From assembly GCA_000708835.1 (NCBI GenBank), contig DF237043.1:108107-172106 (forward strand): a stretch of 64,000 nucleotides of DNA, given 5' to 3'. Below are positions 42,701-58,556 of the stretch, in pieces; position 1 is the first letter of the stretch, and the number at the start of each line of letters is the position of its first letter. Origin of the DNA: Klebsormidium nitens (Eukaryota; Streptophyta; Klebsormidiophyceae; Klebsormidiales; Klebsormidiaceae). The position numbers and the translations under genes were made by a program. The notes under the pieces were generated by a model that was given only the letters and a program-made list of their open reading frames with translations, was not told where the DNA came from and searched no databases.

Positions 42701-45700
42701 TCATCCGACTAGCTGAGCCACAGTCTCGTTCTGAGAGCTCGCAGCCTCCTCGTTTGCCGCTTTCTCCCGCATAATTGCGAGCCCTTTCTCGCGATTCAAC
42801 CTATGCCGCTCCTCTCGCTTCTGCGGGTCATTCTTTCTCCTTTGTACCTCTAACCAAATCAGCAGATTCGTTATGTCGGCCGACCGCACCCCCCCTATCC
42901 TAGTTGCCTGGCCGATCGTCAGCGGCCGAATCTTAGTCAGCTTTTCCCGCGCTTCCATGCAGATCGTGCTGATCGCAAAGTAGTCGATGTTGTCCGGAAT
43001 TCGTTTGTTTTGCTTGGACGTCACGTTGTCCATCTGTTGCTGCTGCCGCGCTATGAACCCCGAGTACTTGATATCGATCTCCGCGCATTCCTTTTCTACA
43101 CTAGAAAGAGCTCCGTTTCCGTACCCGTATTCGTCCAACATGTCGTAGTGCAAATGAGGGCGTCGAAGGACCTCTTCTAGGGTTACTTTTCGGTTTATGG
43201 GCTGTTTCGACTGCTCGATAACGGCTTGGCCCAGGGGCGTAGTTTCCTCGATGCGGGTTGATGCTAACCGCAACTTTTCCTCAGCAATCCGGCCCTGCTT
43301 CTCCTCGAACAGCCGCCATCGCCGTTCATCAATGAGGCCCTGCAAATTTGACAAGGGCACGGGGTTACGGATTGACCAAGAAACACCCTTGTGAACCACA
43401 GCGTCGAACATTTATACAGTCTACTGTGAGTGCCCACTTCTGCAGTCATACTTGAGGCGTCGAAACAAACAAATACCAAGATCAGAGTTGACTGGTGTCG
43501 CACGATTGCTGACCTCCCTGCCACGTGCCAAGTCGGAACCAAAAACGTCGGTGCGTCCACTTTGCAAGGCAGTGATAAGCAATCTGAACGACTCGGATTG
43601 CACGTTTATATAGTCACAATCGTCCAGAGAAGCGCAGTGAATACGTTTTCTGCCACGTCTCAAAGCGGCACGGGGACCGTCTGATTATCCCTGTCAGCAC
43701 ACCCCCTTGGAACCTTTGTGGGCTGTCAGATTTGGCAGCGACCGCCCTATCAAGCATCTGATCCAAACGGGATGAGCAAAGCCTTACAAGCAGAATGTCA
43801 ACCAGTTCCAGGTTGTCAAACACCGGGAAAAGGGCTCTGACTAGAAAACCTAGAAAAGTGACTGGCCTAGAACACTGAGTCATGTTACGTTTGACACCAG
43901 GCATCGCCCGAGCCCGTCCTCACCACTTCACGCCCGAGCGGTGTCAGGCGGCAGTCTGCGTTGTCTGACCGCAACAGGAGTCGATACTCCGAACGGCTGG
44001 TGAGCATGCGGTACGGTTCCCGCAGGTCCTTTGTCACCAGGTCATCGATCAGCGTGCCCAGATAACTGCTCTCTCGGGGGAGCACCACCAGCGACTTTTT
44101 GGCTGCCAAAAGCGCCGCGTTCATCCCGGCCAGGATGCCCTGGGGAAAGGAACAAGCAGATGATGGGGCCTTTTTAAAGGGGTGGTCGGAACTAGAAACG
44201 AAAAGGCAAATTGGACTTTCCGGCGGCCAGAGGGGCTGCGTTTATCACGGCAGAATGCTCTCGAGAGGTGGAAAAAACCACAGTTGAATTGAGGAGATTG
44301 ACCAAAAGGAGGAAGAGCTTGGAACGAGAAGAACCGGGGAGGTCAGACGAGGAAACTTCGATGATGGAGGTTGAGCAGAAGTAGGTGGCATTCCCTGAGC
44401 GGCACTCGTAGCCTGCCTGGCAAATTAGGAGATCTTGCAGCCAATCTGGAAAGTTACAGTGAAGCCGCTTACTTTGAAAGAAATCGGGTCGCTACGGGCA
44501 CAACAAGCGCAAAGTGAGAAAATAAGATTGAAATTCGCAGAGCCAGCACAGGCAGCAGAGGCTGCCAGAAAGTACTTACCTTCTGAGAGTGTTATAGCTT
44601 CAAAAAGCAAAAGTTCCGCAAACCAAGCAGCGGCAATAAGCGCCCACCTGCGCGGCCGCCTCCTCATAGCCCGTCGTCCCGTTGATCTGCCCACTGAAGA
44701 ACAGTCCCTCCACCTTCTTCGTCATGAGCGTCGGGTGGCACTGGTGCGCCGGCAAAAAATCGTACTCGACTGCGTACGCCGGACGGAGCATGGACACGTT
44801 CTCGAGTCCGGGAAGCGTCCGGAGAAGCGCCAGCTGGAGGCGTTCGGGTAGGCCCGTGCTGAAGCCTTGCACGTACAGCTCGGGCGTGGAACGGCCTTCG
44901 GGCTCGAGGAAGATCTGGTGCGACTCCTTGTCCTTGAAGCGCACAATCTGATGGGGCCAGAATTTCAGTGTCAGAGTAACAACGAAGTCGCAAGGGCCGA
45001 AGGTGAGGGGTTGAGTGTCATAAAGATTCTCGAACGCGGCCGATCGTGCGGAACGGGAAGGCTGATCATGGCGAAAAGGCGGCGCTAATGGTCACCGGCA
45101 AAAGATGAAATGCTGCTATAGCTCTTTCCGACCAATCCCCTAGAACCTCTATTCAGCAGCAGACTGACCGACTCACTCTAGTAATCACACCAAAACTAGG
45201 AAGTTGGTTGGAAATTAGTTTTCACCTCAACGGATACATAAGAGTTGCAGAAAGCTGACACCTTCAGAGCGCCCCTTCCTGTACAACGTCCGATATATAG
45301 ACGCAAAGATGATGCCGAGAAGAAGAGCTTTCGGATGAGTAACTACTCGTTATGCTCTTTGCCCCTCGATTCTGTTCACTTCGCTGCCTTCAACTCTTGG
45401 AATCTCAATCACCGCTCAGCCCTTTCCACGACTCTCACCTTATCCTCAATAGACGGGCAGTAGCGTGGCCCCTTCGCATCCACCCACCCGCCATACGTCG
45501 GCGTCTCGTGCAAGTTATCCTCGATCAGCTTATGTGTTGCCGCCGTAGTTCTCGTCAGCCAACAGCTCATTTGTTCCAGCTCTTGATGCGCCTCCGGGTC
45601 GAAGCTGAAATAACGTAGTTCGTCGTCTCCGGGCTGTTCCGTCAGGTGCCGGAAGTCGACGGTGCGCACGTCGACGCGGGAGGGAGTGCCCGTCTTGAGG

Positions 45701-48042
45701 CGGTCGGTCTCGAAGCCGAGGCTCTGGAGGTGCTCCGTGAGGCCCTGTAGAGACAAGTGTGAGCAAACGAACTCAGGTACGATAAAAGCTCAAATGAGTG
45801 GAAACTTTCCAAGGATACCTACAAGAGGCTAGAGGCGATACGAGCGGGGAACAACCCGAGCACAGGTTTAAGGTTGTGACCAGCAGCTCAACGGCACCGC
45901 GTCAACATTATTTGACATGCCAAAGTTGCATTAGCAACAGGGACGCTTTGACACCCAAATTCAACTGTAACAGTGCTATCAAAAGCTTTCTTCCGTTTCG
46001 TTCAAATCCGTGTCCACTTTCTTACAGACAATGTACCCACCTGCCGCATAGACCCGCAAAGATGCCAGGGAAAATCCGACCCTTACATGGACTTGCACCC
46101 GCGAAAAATTAGTATTCTAATCCCCAGACTCCGCATGCTTACCACGGAGGCCCCTTCTCCTGCCCGGCCCGCCGACATCGACTTGCGCCCCACCCAGATG
46201 GTGCCGTTCATGAACGTCCCGGTGGTTACGACCACCGCCGGCGCCAAAAAGTCCATTCCGAAGAAGGTCTTGACGCCTTGCACCTCGTCGTTAGGGCCCA
46301 CAATGAGCTCGGTGGCCATTGCTTCGCGGATGAACAGATTCGGCGTGCTGCAGGGGGACCGAAAATGAGCAGTCAGACACTCGGAACCAGGTTCCGACAA
46401 GGTATGCGTCAGATGCTTGGGCTAGTCAAGAGCTGAGAACTCGGTTGAAACTTTGACCAACTTCTAAAGTGGTATGCAAGAAAAGTGGGAAGGCGAAACG
46501 GAGAACAAACGTAGATAAACACAAGGCCTGAAGTGCTGCATCATCCAAATAGTGAGTCATTTTGGCCCCTAACGATTATTAGTAACATTCTTTGAAATCT
46601 TTACCATCTGACATACAAAACCGTTCAGGAGGGTGAATAGAAGCGGGTGTGCACGTAATGAAAGAGCTGGAAGTTTGAACTTCGCATCTCCAGCTGCCGC
46701 ATCACAAGCAAGGCGGCCAGACCACAAACGGATCTTGGTGAAGTCGATGATGGTACCAGATTTACGGCAATGTGAGAAAGATCTGCAACATGTTGAGTGG
46801 GCCTCACTTCTCTACAACTGTGCGCATCTCCTGTGCGTACTGCTTCTTGTCCGTCTGTGCTCGCAGCGCCCACACGGCAGGCCCCTTGGAGCGGTTCAGG
46901 ATGCGCTTCTGAAGGTACGTTTTGTCGGCCATTCTGCCAATCTCGCCCCCAAGGGCGTCCACCTGATAGAGAAGCAGAGTGCTTCAGCTTGGGCTCTCTT
47001 GGTGATCTGATGTTTCCTCTCGTCAGTGCGATGCACTGAGACGTTGGCCAAGGGATGCAAGCAGAACCGATGGCACTGGGTTCAGGCTTTCCCGCAACTT
47101 CGAAGAGATGGGAAAACATTGCTTGCAATCTCTTTTCACAGGGGCACAGTATAACAATGCACCTTAGGAGCCAATTTCAATATTTGCAGAAAGTGCCAAA
47201 GAACGAGCGCATTGCAGGATCATAAGAGCGTGACGTACCTCATGAACCAGCTGGCTCTTGGCAGGCCCCCCGACGGCCGGGTTGCACGGCTGCCAAGCAA
47301 TCCTGTCAAGATTGAGCGTCAGCAGGAGCGTTCGCGCCCCCATCCTCGCAGCCGCAAGCGACGCTTCGCACCCTGCGTGACCACCTCCCACTACAATTAC
47401 GTCGAACCTCTCCTCATCAGACAGAAACGTTGGCGGTTCTGGCTTGACCCCTGTTTCCGAGGAAGGAAAGCTGCCAGCAACTGTGCTTGCTTCTGGAGAA
47501 GTTCGGGTCGTGTCGGAGGGAGTGGAGGATGAATCATGAGGGGGAGGTTCGGCGGGGCGGCCGGATGGCCCCGCAGGCTCTGTACCGGTCTGCCCGTCTG
47601 CGCGGAGGTTCCACCCACGAGCGCTGACGTCATCGCTGACTGCATGGGTGGCAAAGGACCTGACCGCAGGCCTTATTTTTGTGGCAGGCTCCTCTGAGAG
47701 CATCTGTCTGCTGGCTTCAAATGATGAGAAAGAGTGCAGTTTGGCTGGGGACATATGCTGGCGGCATTGAAGGCCACATGCTTCTCCCCAAACCCTAAAA
47801 CTGCCGCTGCTGAGCGTGGTGATTCGTGCTTGAACCTGCAGCTTTCTTTTTGAAAGGAAAGAAGAGTTGACAGGGCAGCTTGACACAATCGAACCTTCCA
47901 ACAACGAGGCGTGCTTTGCAAGCCGAGGTTGCTGGGCGCCGGGGCCCTTGCGAGCGGACAAAGACGCCATGCTGTTCACCAATCGTCTTGCACAGCCCCT
48001 CACCGCTGGAGAACGCAGAGAGATGGCTTGCATACCGTCCAT
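42701..48042 (-). CDS. MNMG: MnmG/GidA tRNA 5-carboxymethylaminomethyluridine synthase subunit, organellar
   Basis: Seven exons: 48042 (or 48408) to 47239, 46962-46808, 46347-46143, 45744-45439, 44947-44648, 44139-43924 and 43339-42701; phases close. From 48042 the protein is 874 residues; the frame stays open to an ATG at 48408 (996 residues). MnmG with MnmE modifies U34 of certain tRNAs using FAD, NADH and methylene-THF. Motifs: [20 protein letters not shown] (FAD site), [98 protein letters not shown], and the C-terminal [13 protein letters not shown] and [10 protein letters not shown] helical domain. I prefer 48042 because the next residues ([18 protein letters not shown]) look like a transit peptide. 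A long Pro/Ser-rich linker precedes the FAD domain. Plastid or mitochondrial location is inferred. Confidence 0.94.
44210..44275 (-). repeat. Decayed upstream copy of MnmG exon 6 start
   Basis: On the minus strand, agcattctgccgtgataaac, then gcagcccctctggccgcc, aligns with the exon 6 start ggcatcctggccgggatgaa, then cgcggcgcttttggcagcc, 120 nt downstream (44259 against 44139). The acceptor is reduced to AGAG and the copy has a stop. Confidence 0.75.
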
Positions 48043-48638
48043 TTGCAGAACGCCCTCAACAATTGTCCGCCATTTGCAACGAAGTCTGCTCGACCATTTT
48101 TGAAGTGGAAGTTCATCAGTTCCCCAGCCGCCAGCCAATGAAGGCAGATCCGATTGTGCACGGGAATGCTTGGCCGCTAACTGGATCATTACCGCTCTGT
48201 GTCTAATTGCAGAGAACGGTATCTCGGAACTCCACAATCCCGGCCGGACACTCGATGAATAGGTCTGAAGCGTGTCTGATAAGTGGGGACCGGCACGTTC
48301 CGGCAACTTCCGGCCAGGCTCTGAGCTAGCAAATTTCTCTCTTCGGTTGTGATGCGGTATGCACCTTCTCTCTAGTTGCTCCTCCTGGACCAGCTCAGCG
48401 CTGTACATGCTGAGCTGCGGCCGGGGACCTCAGACGTCACATTGTCCTTTCCTAGACGTCACATGGTGTTCTTCCTCCTGTTCCTCAGGTGCTCCTGCAG
48501 TTGAAGAAAGGCAGAAAGCAAGGACGTGGCAAGGAGGAGGCCCGGCGAAACGAAGGTCAGTTTTGCCCTGAGAACGAGCTCTGGTCAATGAGACATGGGC
48601 GCTTAATCCTTTCGCTTGGCAGAGCGGCGAGATTGAGA
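48043..48638. promoter_or_regulatory. Compact bidirectional promoter, MnmG (-) and NAPE-PLD (+)
   Basis: The two genes are head to head with start codons 230-600 bp apart, depending on which ATGs are used (48408 or 48042 on the minus strand; 48588 or 48639 on the plus strand). It is probably a shared promoter. No TATA box is obvious. Confidence 0.55.
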
Positions 48639-51600
48639 ATGGCCAGCGAGAAGGTCAGCAGTGGGGCCTTGGCTGCAGGAGCTGGTGCACCAGCTCACCA
48701 CGTGCCTGGAGGGGAGGGCTTCCGCAACCCTTGGCCTTCGTTCAATCAAAAGCAGGGACTGCTTGTGTTTGGAAAGCTCATGCTTCAGGTGAGGCTGCGT
48801 GATTCCTGCATCAGAAGACAGCCTGCATCTTTGATTCCACGCAAGCATCGCGTCTTCTGTGGAGGCAGAGGCTGATTAGCTGCTGGTTCCTGTCTTCTGA
48901 TGGCAGAGATGACTTGTCAGCTGCTCTTTTCTTCTAGCTTACAATCTGACCAGTGCATTGAGAAAATGGAAGGGGGCTTCTAATCCATCAAGATTTGTGC
49001 AACTCCAATCTGCACCCCAACTTGTATCTTGGTTCCATCTAGATTATCGATTCAGTGCTTTTTTACGTTTTCCTTCTCTACTCTCAACAGGATTGGAACA
49101 GTAAAACTGCCAAGGTCACCACAGACATGGTCAAAGCCCTGCAACCTGTGGAGCCCGACCTTGAAAAGATTATTGCTCCTCCAAACAACAAGATTCAGCT
49201 TACTTGGATAGGTGAGTGGTGCCAATCATCAGGCGGCTCCGCCATCTTGCTCAGCGACTCCACTTGGCTCGCCCGGTCCCACAAGCGTGTGTCTCGTCCT
49301 TTTCTTACCACGTGCATGTTTGGAAGTGAGGGCAGAGAGATCTGTTGGAGCATATGATAGAACACAAATCAAGTATGCCCGCTACATTGAGCTTGCTTTG
49401 TTATCAACTAGTAGTCAAGGTGGTAGATTCAACTCCACCACTTATCAACTCCTATTCTCTTCAATCTTCACAGGACATGCGACATATCTGATGCAAATGG
49501 AGGGCCTGACAATCCTGACAGATCCAGTCTGGGGGGACCGTTGCTCTCCCTCAAAGTGGTTTGGACCTAAAAGGTAAGGAGTCTCGACTTGTGGTTCTGT
49601 AAAGTGAGTACTACTTGTACTGTGTTGCAGCGAAAATACAATGAGATCTGAGTAGGATTCTCAGTGGTTGGATTCCAAATGCATTCTGATATCATGCTTC
49701 AGACTCATCCGCAAACTAAGCGTTTGCTTAGCGTTGCAAGCAATTGCAAACTTGATCAGGGTTTCCGTTCTGTTTCGAGCTTGCAGATCAGCTCCGTTCT
49801 TACGATGGCTCTTGCCGTCAATACCTTTCTGGCTCTCCCATTGCAGGCATGTGCAACCCCCTCTCCCTCTCAGCAAGCTCCCAGAAGTGGACGTCATCTT
49901 GATCTCTCACAACCACTACGACCATCTCGATGTGGACACAATCAAGACCATGGGAAACAAGCCCTTGTACCTCGTTCCCCTGGGCTTGAAGAAGTTCTTC
50001 ACTGATCTGGGTATCAGCAACGTGGTGGAGCTCGACTGGTGGCAAGAGAAGAAGCTCACCTCCAAGGGAGTCGAAATAACTGCCACCTGCACCCCGGCCC
50101 AGCACTTCTCGTCAAGGACCGCTTTTGACAGGAATAAGGTGAGCAGAAGTGAGCTGAATTGGGCATACGTTTTCCTCTTCCCTCTCTTTCCTCATGATCG
50201 TGAAGAGGTCTGTGCAAAGCTCGTTTCACCATTATACTACTGTTCAGTTATCACTTTAGAAGTGATTCGGCTCGTTCTCTCTGGCTTATGATTGTCCAGG
50301 ATTCACTCCGTCGCTGTGTGAATAGGTTTGCCGTTCTGGATTCATTGTCACCAGTCAAGGATCAAGAAGGTGTCACATCTGCCCTCCAATCCGTTATTAG
50401 CATGACTGCGAGGAAACTCTTCTCTCGGTCACCGTCACTTCTCAACGTTTAAGACATGCTTCTGCAGACGCTGTGGTGCTCCTGGGTAGTCCGAGGGCCC
50501 AAAAGACGTGTCTGGTTTGGGGGAGACACGGGTTATCGGTCTGTGCCAAAGGAACGAACGACCACGAGTGATCCGCCTCACGTGCAGAACGGTAAGCAAA
50601 ACTTCCTTACATGCAGGACGAGGACGGATTTTGAGACTTTTTCTGGTGGCTTGAAAATCACATCTGGAGAATCATTTCCTTACTGAATATTGTCCTTTAT
50701 ATAAGTTCGTCGTGTACGTTCTACGGAACTCTGCCGCCCTCAACTTACATCCACTTCCAATCTGAGATGAAGTTTGTTCTCAGTCTTGCGCAAAGCCATC
50801 CTTCACGCTTTGGCTGCCGAAATTTGTTCTCTGCCGTAACATCGCCCCGTTTTTCAGAATAGTAAGATAAAAAGTAAGATGAAAAGTAACGGTCGAATCT
50901 AACGGCGGTTCCACGGACTGCAGAGGGTCTTCCCGTCTGCCCTGCCTTTGCGGAGATCGGCGAGCGGTATGGCCCCTTCGACGTGGCGCTTATCCCAATT
51001 GGTGCCTACGGACCTCGCTGGTTCATGAGCGCTGTGCACTGCTCCCCAGGTACGTGTACACGGGTCACCACCAGTCTCCTTTTTGTTGCATGCTCAAGCT
51101 CTTCTCGTTGCGTGCTTAACGGTTTCTCCGAACACCACCCGCACTATGTCGCTCAACATGGTATTGACCTCTGGCAAAATGTTTTGCGCATCTTTCAAGA
51201 CAGTTGAAAGTTAGAAGAGGAGCGAATTCTTGCACACGTCCAATAATACAGGGTTTGATAAGCATGTTTCGAATAAGGATTGCGCATCGGAGCTTCAGAC
51301 ACGTCAACCTGATAGCTCCTCATGTCCCGTATGCGTGTATCTTGAACCTGTCTGTTCTAATACAGAGGACGCTGTCGCAGTCCACGTGGACGTCAAGTCG
51401 AAGCAATCGGTAGCGATGCACTGGGGCACCTTTTCCTTGACGGACGAGCCGCTCTTGGAGCCTCCAGTACGACTAAGCAAGGTGAGATGTAGGGCTGTCC
51501 GCGCAAAGTGCGGGGTCCCGTCAAGATGTTCACAACGCAACTGCTAGTCAGAATAGGACATGTGCGCCTCGTCAAGTAACTACTGCAATCTGCTTGTTTC

Positions 51601-51896
51601 GTAAACTGCATTCGTGCTGACAGCCTATGATAGCGTACGAAGGACGACCCTCGCTTTTCCAGTCCTTACGAGTCCTTTGCTCCGTCTCATGGCGCTTCTG
51701 AAAACTGTGAAGAATGTTGAAAGATAACGAATCAGTACGCTTTCTCTTCGTGCTTTGCGCAGGTCTCCATGTCTGGGCATCACAAATGGATCCTAACCCC
51801 CGCTCGTTGCCCATACTGCAGGAACTGCAAAGGCTGAGGATTGAGCCAGAGTCGTTCATTGCGTTGAGACACGGGGAAACTCGTCAATTCGTTTGA
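48639..51896 (+). CDS. NAPEPLD: NAPE-PLD-like N-acyl-phosphatidylethanolamine phospholipase D
   Basis: Eight exons (48639-48788, 49091-49211, 49474-49573, 49847-50138, 50468-50591, 50924-51049, 51366-51481, 51822-51896) close in phase to 367 residues, against 393 in human. The enzyme releases N-acylethanolamines from NAPE with a zinc metallo-beta-lactamase fold at membranes. Motifs: [41 protein letters not shown], the zinc site [66 protein letters not shown] and LRHGETRQF. About 23 extra residues split GDTGY from the following PAFAEIG segment, unlike animals. An in-frame ATG at 48588 would add an Arg-rich leader (MRHGRLILSLGRAARLR), possibly mitochondrial. Confidence 0.92.
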
Positions 51897-52816
51897 TAGC
51901 TCAAAATGAAACTTGCACCTGGCTATGTAAATACGGGGTCCTTCGTTCCTGACGTGCATGTTAGTAATATTGGTTGATCACAGTCTTACTTCTTGATTTA
52001 TGAAGGAGGTTGTCTGCATCGTATGCTCGAAAGGCTTTTTTGAAAGCGCATGCTTCGACGAAAAGCGCCCCTGGATGGACCTGACATGGCTTAATTTTAA
52101 ACATATGTTTGTAAAGGGCTCTTGAGCAAGACCGACAGAAAGCTTCGGAAGAGCATAGGAGTACTTCTGACCAAGGGTTGAACGTTGAGAGGATTTGCCC
52201 TGCTTCTTCGTGCCTCTTAAAGCTGTACATTGTCGCTGGTGACGCTTTGATTTTGACCCGGAAGTTGTAAGACGCAGTATGGTCACATGGGTAGAGCGGT
52301 TGTAGCGGGCGTTGTAGCTTGTTCCTTATTACTATGGATGTAGCACGTGGGCCTAATTTGCCGTTTGGGTGCTACATAACACTTGAAGGCCATATGCTGG
52401 CATGTCGATTGATGCATGCCAGCCGAACGCATCATGTCTCTGGTCAAGTTTCTTATGATTTTACATGGCCTTGCCGACTGAGAGTTGGGCGCATTACCGT
52501 AAACTAATTGACGTACCGTATAGTCTCCAATTCGCGTGCTCTCTTCAGTGCGAGTTAGTGGGTGGGAACGGTACTATATGCAAGGCGTAGTCCATTTTGT
52601 GTTAATGGTCAAATGAGGGCGACCACGGCGTTAACTTGAAGTCTCGTCCTAGTTGTGAATCTTGGGCAGAATCTCTCTTCTTTGTGAGATTGCACCAGTT
52701 GTTTTGCATGAATTCGGCATTGGACTTGCATGGGACATTATTTTTGTAAGGGAACAGCATTGTCAACATTCAATTGTCCCCTTTCACCCTACAGATCTAC
52801 AGCGCACGCAGCCACA
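51897..52816. promoter_or_regulatory. Intergenic region between NAPE-PLD and triosephosphate isomerase
   Basis: 920 bp, both neighbours on the plus strand. It holds the NAPE-PLD 3'UTR and the TPI promoter/5'UTR. No ORF or recognisable element. Confidence 0.5.
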
Positions 52817-57155
<4,339 letters not shown>

Positions 57156-58556
57156 AAAGAGGTTTGCCATTAAGATTTTTGATATGCGGGGCCGAGTGTC
57201 AAGCTTTTATTGGAGCAGCTTTATTTCGTGGGCCTGCCTCGAGGAGGAGTGTGCTATGAGGCTTGCTTTCTAGTGGCGAGTTCAAAACGCGGTTATGACC
57301 AAGAACTCTTACTTACACCCTTTGATTGAAATTTGACTCCCAAAATACCACGTATGTCCGGCTTTCTCAAGTGACTGACCTCTCTACATGCTACATGCTA
57401 TCTGGGGCTTGAGTTCTCATAATAAGTCAGTCAAGCGACTCGACTGCGAGTTTCTACTACCTCAGACCGTTCTGCACTACTAGGCTAGCATATGCATTTT
57501 CATCATGTTCTGGTGCAATTTGTGTCAGCCGATAACTTAAGCTGCGCGCAAGCCGCATGCTTGGCACATTCACAATAATAGTAGAGCGTGTGGAAGCGTT
57601 CCGATTTCCGGGCTGCAATACCATGCTGGCAGAATGTTTCAAGATGACGCTGATCTTCAAATCAGAGGGGCCCTTATCGCAGACTAGCTTACGAACTTAG
57701 CCGACTCCCGGCCCATGGCGGTATTCGGTGCACAATGAATATATATTATGACCGCAGCCCGGCCCGTGAGAGCTGCGCATGCCGCACTGACAAGCCAGCT
57801 CTAGCCAGCGGTCGCGAGCCAGTGGGCCGGCACTGCGTTGCAGTGCAGCCTCATGCAGCCTGGGTATACTATAGCGCCAGGCCGCGGCTGGCCCGCGCGC
57901 GGCGCTCAGTCCGAGTCACTGAGCTCTGAGTGGCCGCGGGAGTACCGTCATATGCGTACGCGTGACTATGCATGCCATACCTATGCACATGCAGATTGGC
58001 TTGCCGCCGCGGCCGGCCATGCTAGCCCCGGCTCTTTTGCTTGCGGCGGCCGGCCGCGCTCATTGCTTAAAACCCATCGTTTGCAGAGCCGATGCCTACA
58101 ACCGTCGATTTGGACAAGGTTTCTTGAAGAATCCGCCAGATACTTTCAACGACGTCGATATAGGAGCCTGGAATCTCATAGACACTTCTAGAACCGTCGA
58201 TTCCACTGCCACGCGCTTCTGTCGTAACTAGCTTCTTTGCACCGTCCGATAGAGGTCGACATTATAATTGACGGCTGAGAAGCCCGCTGGCTCGAACCTT
58301 CTCGCACTTTCTTGCATGATGCACGCCAGGTTTGCCATTATGCAGCAAGCTGCAAGGCTGCAAGCATGCAAAACTGTGAAAATGCAAACCCGCTGGCTAC
58401 CAGGGGAGCACTACAAATACGCTGCATTGCAGCTTCCATTTTCAATCCAAGCAATTCAGCAACCAGCGCTTTCAACAGCTCTCACGCGCACAAACGCTTC
58501 CAGCTTCCATCAACAGTTCTGTCATCAGTAAGCTTCCCTTCCTGTCTCTCAGCACC
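57156..58556. promoter_or_regulatory. Intergenic region and HSP20 promoter
   Basis: 1.4 kb without a supported gene. The right half (57770-58060) is GC-rich with many GGCCGG/GCGC palindromes; candidate heat-shock elements follow at 58121-58306. Confidence 0.5.
58121..58306 (+). promoter_or_regulatory. Candidate heat-shock elements upstream of HSP20
   Basis: Three HSE-like blocks: TTCTTGAAGAATC at 58121, TTCTAGAA at 58186 (perfect TTCnnGAA core), and GAACCTTCTCGCA at 58294. They lie 250-440 nt before the ATG, which suits heat-shock factor control of the sHSP. Short motifs can occur by chance. Confidence 0.45.
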
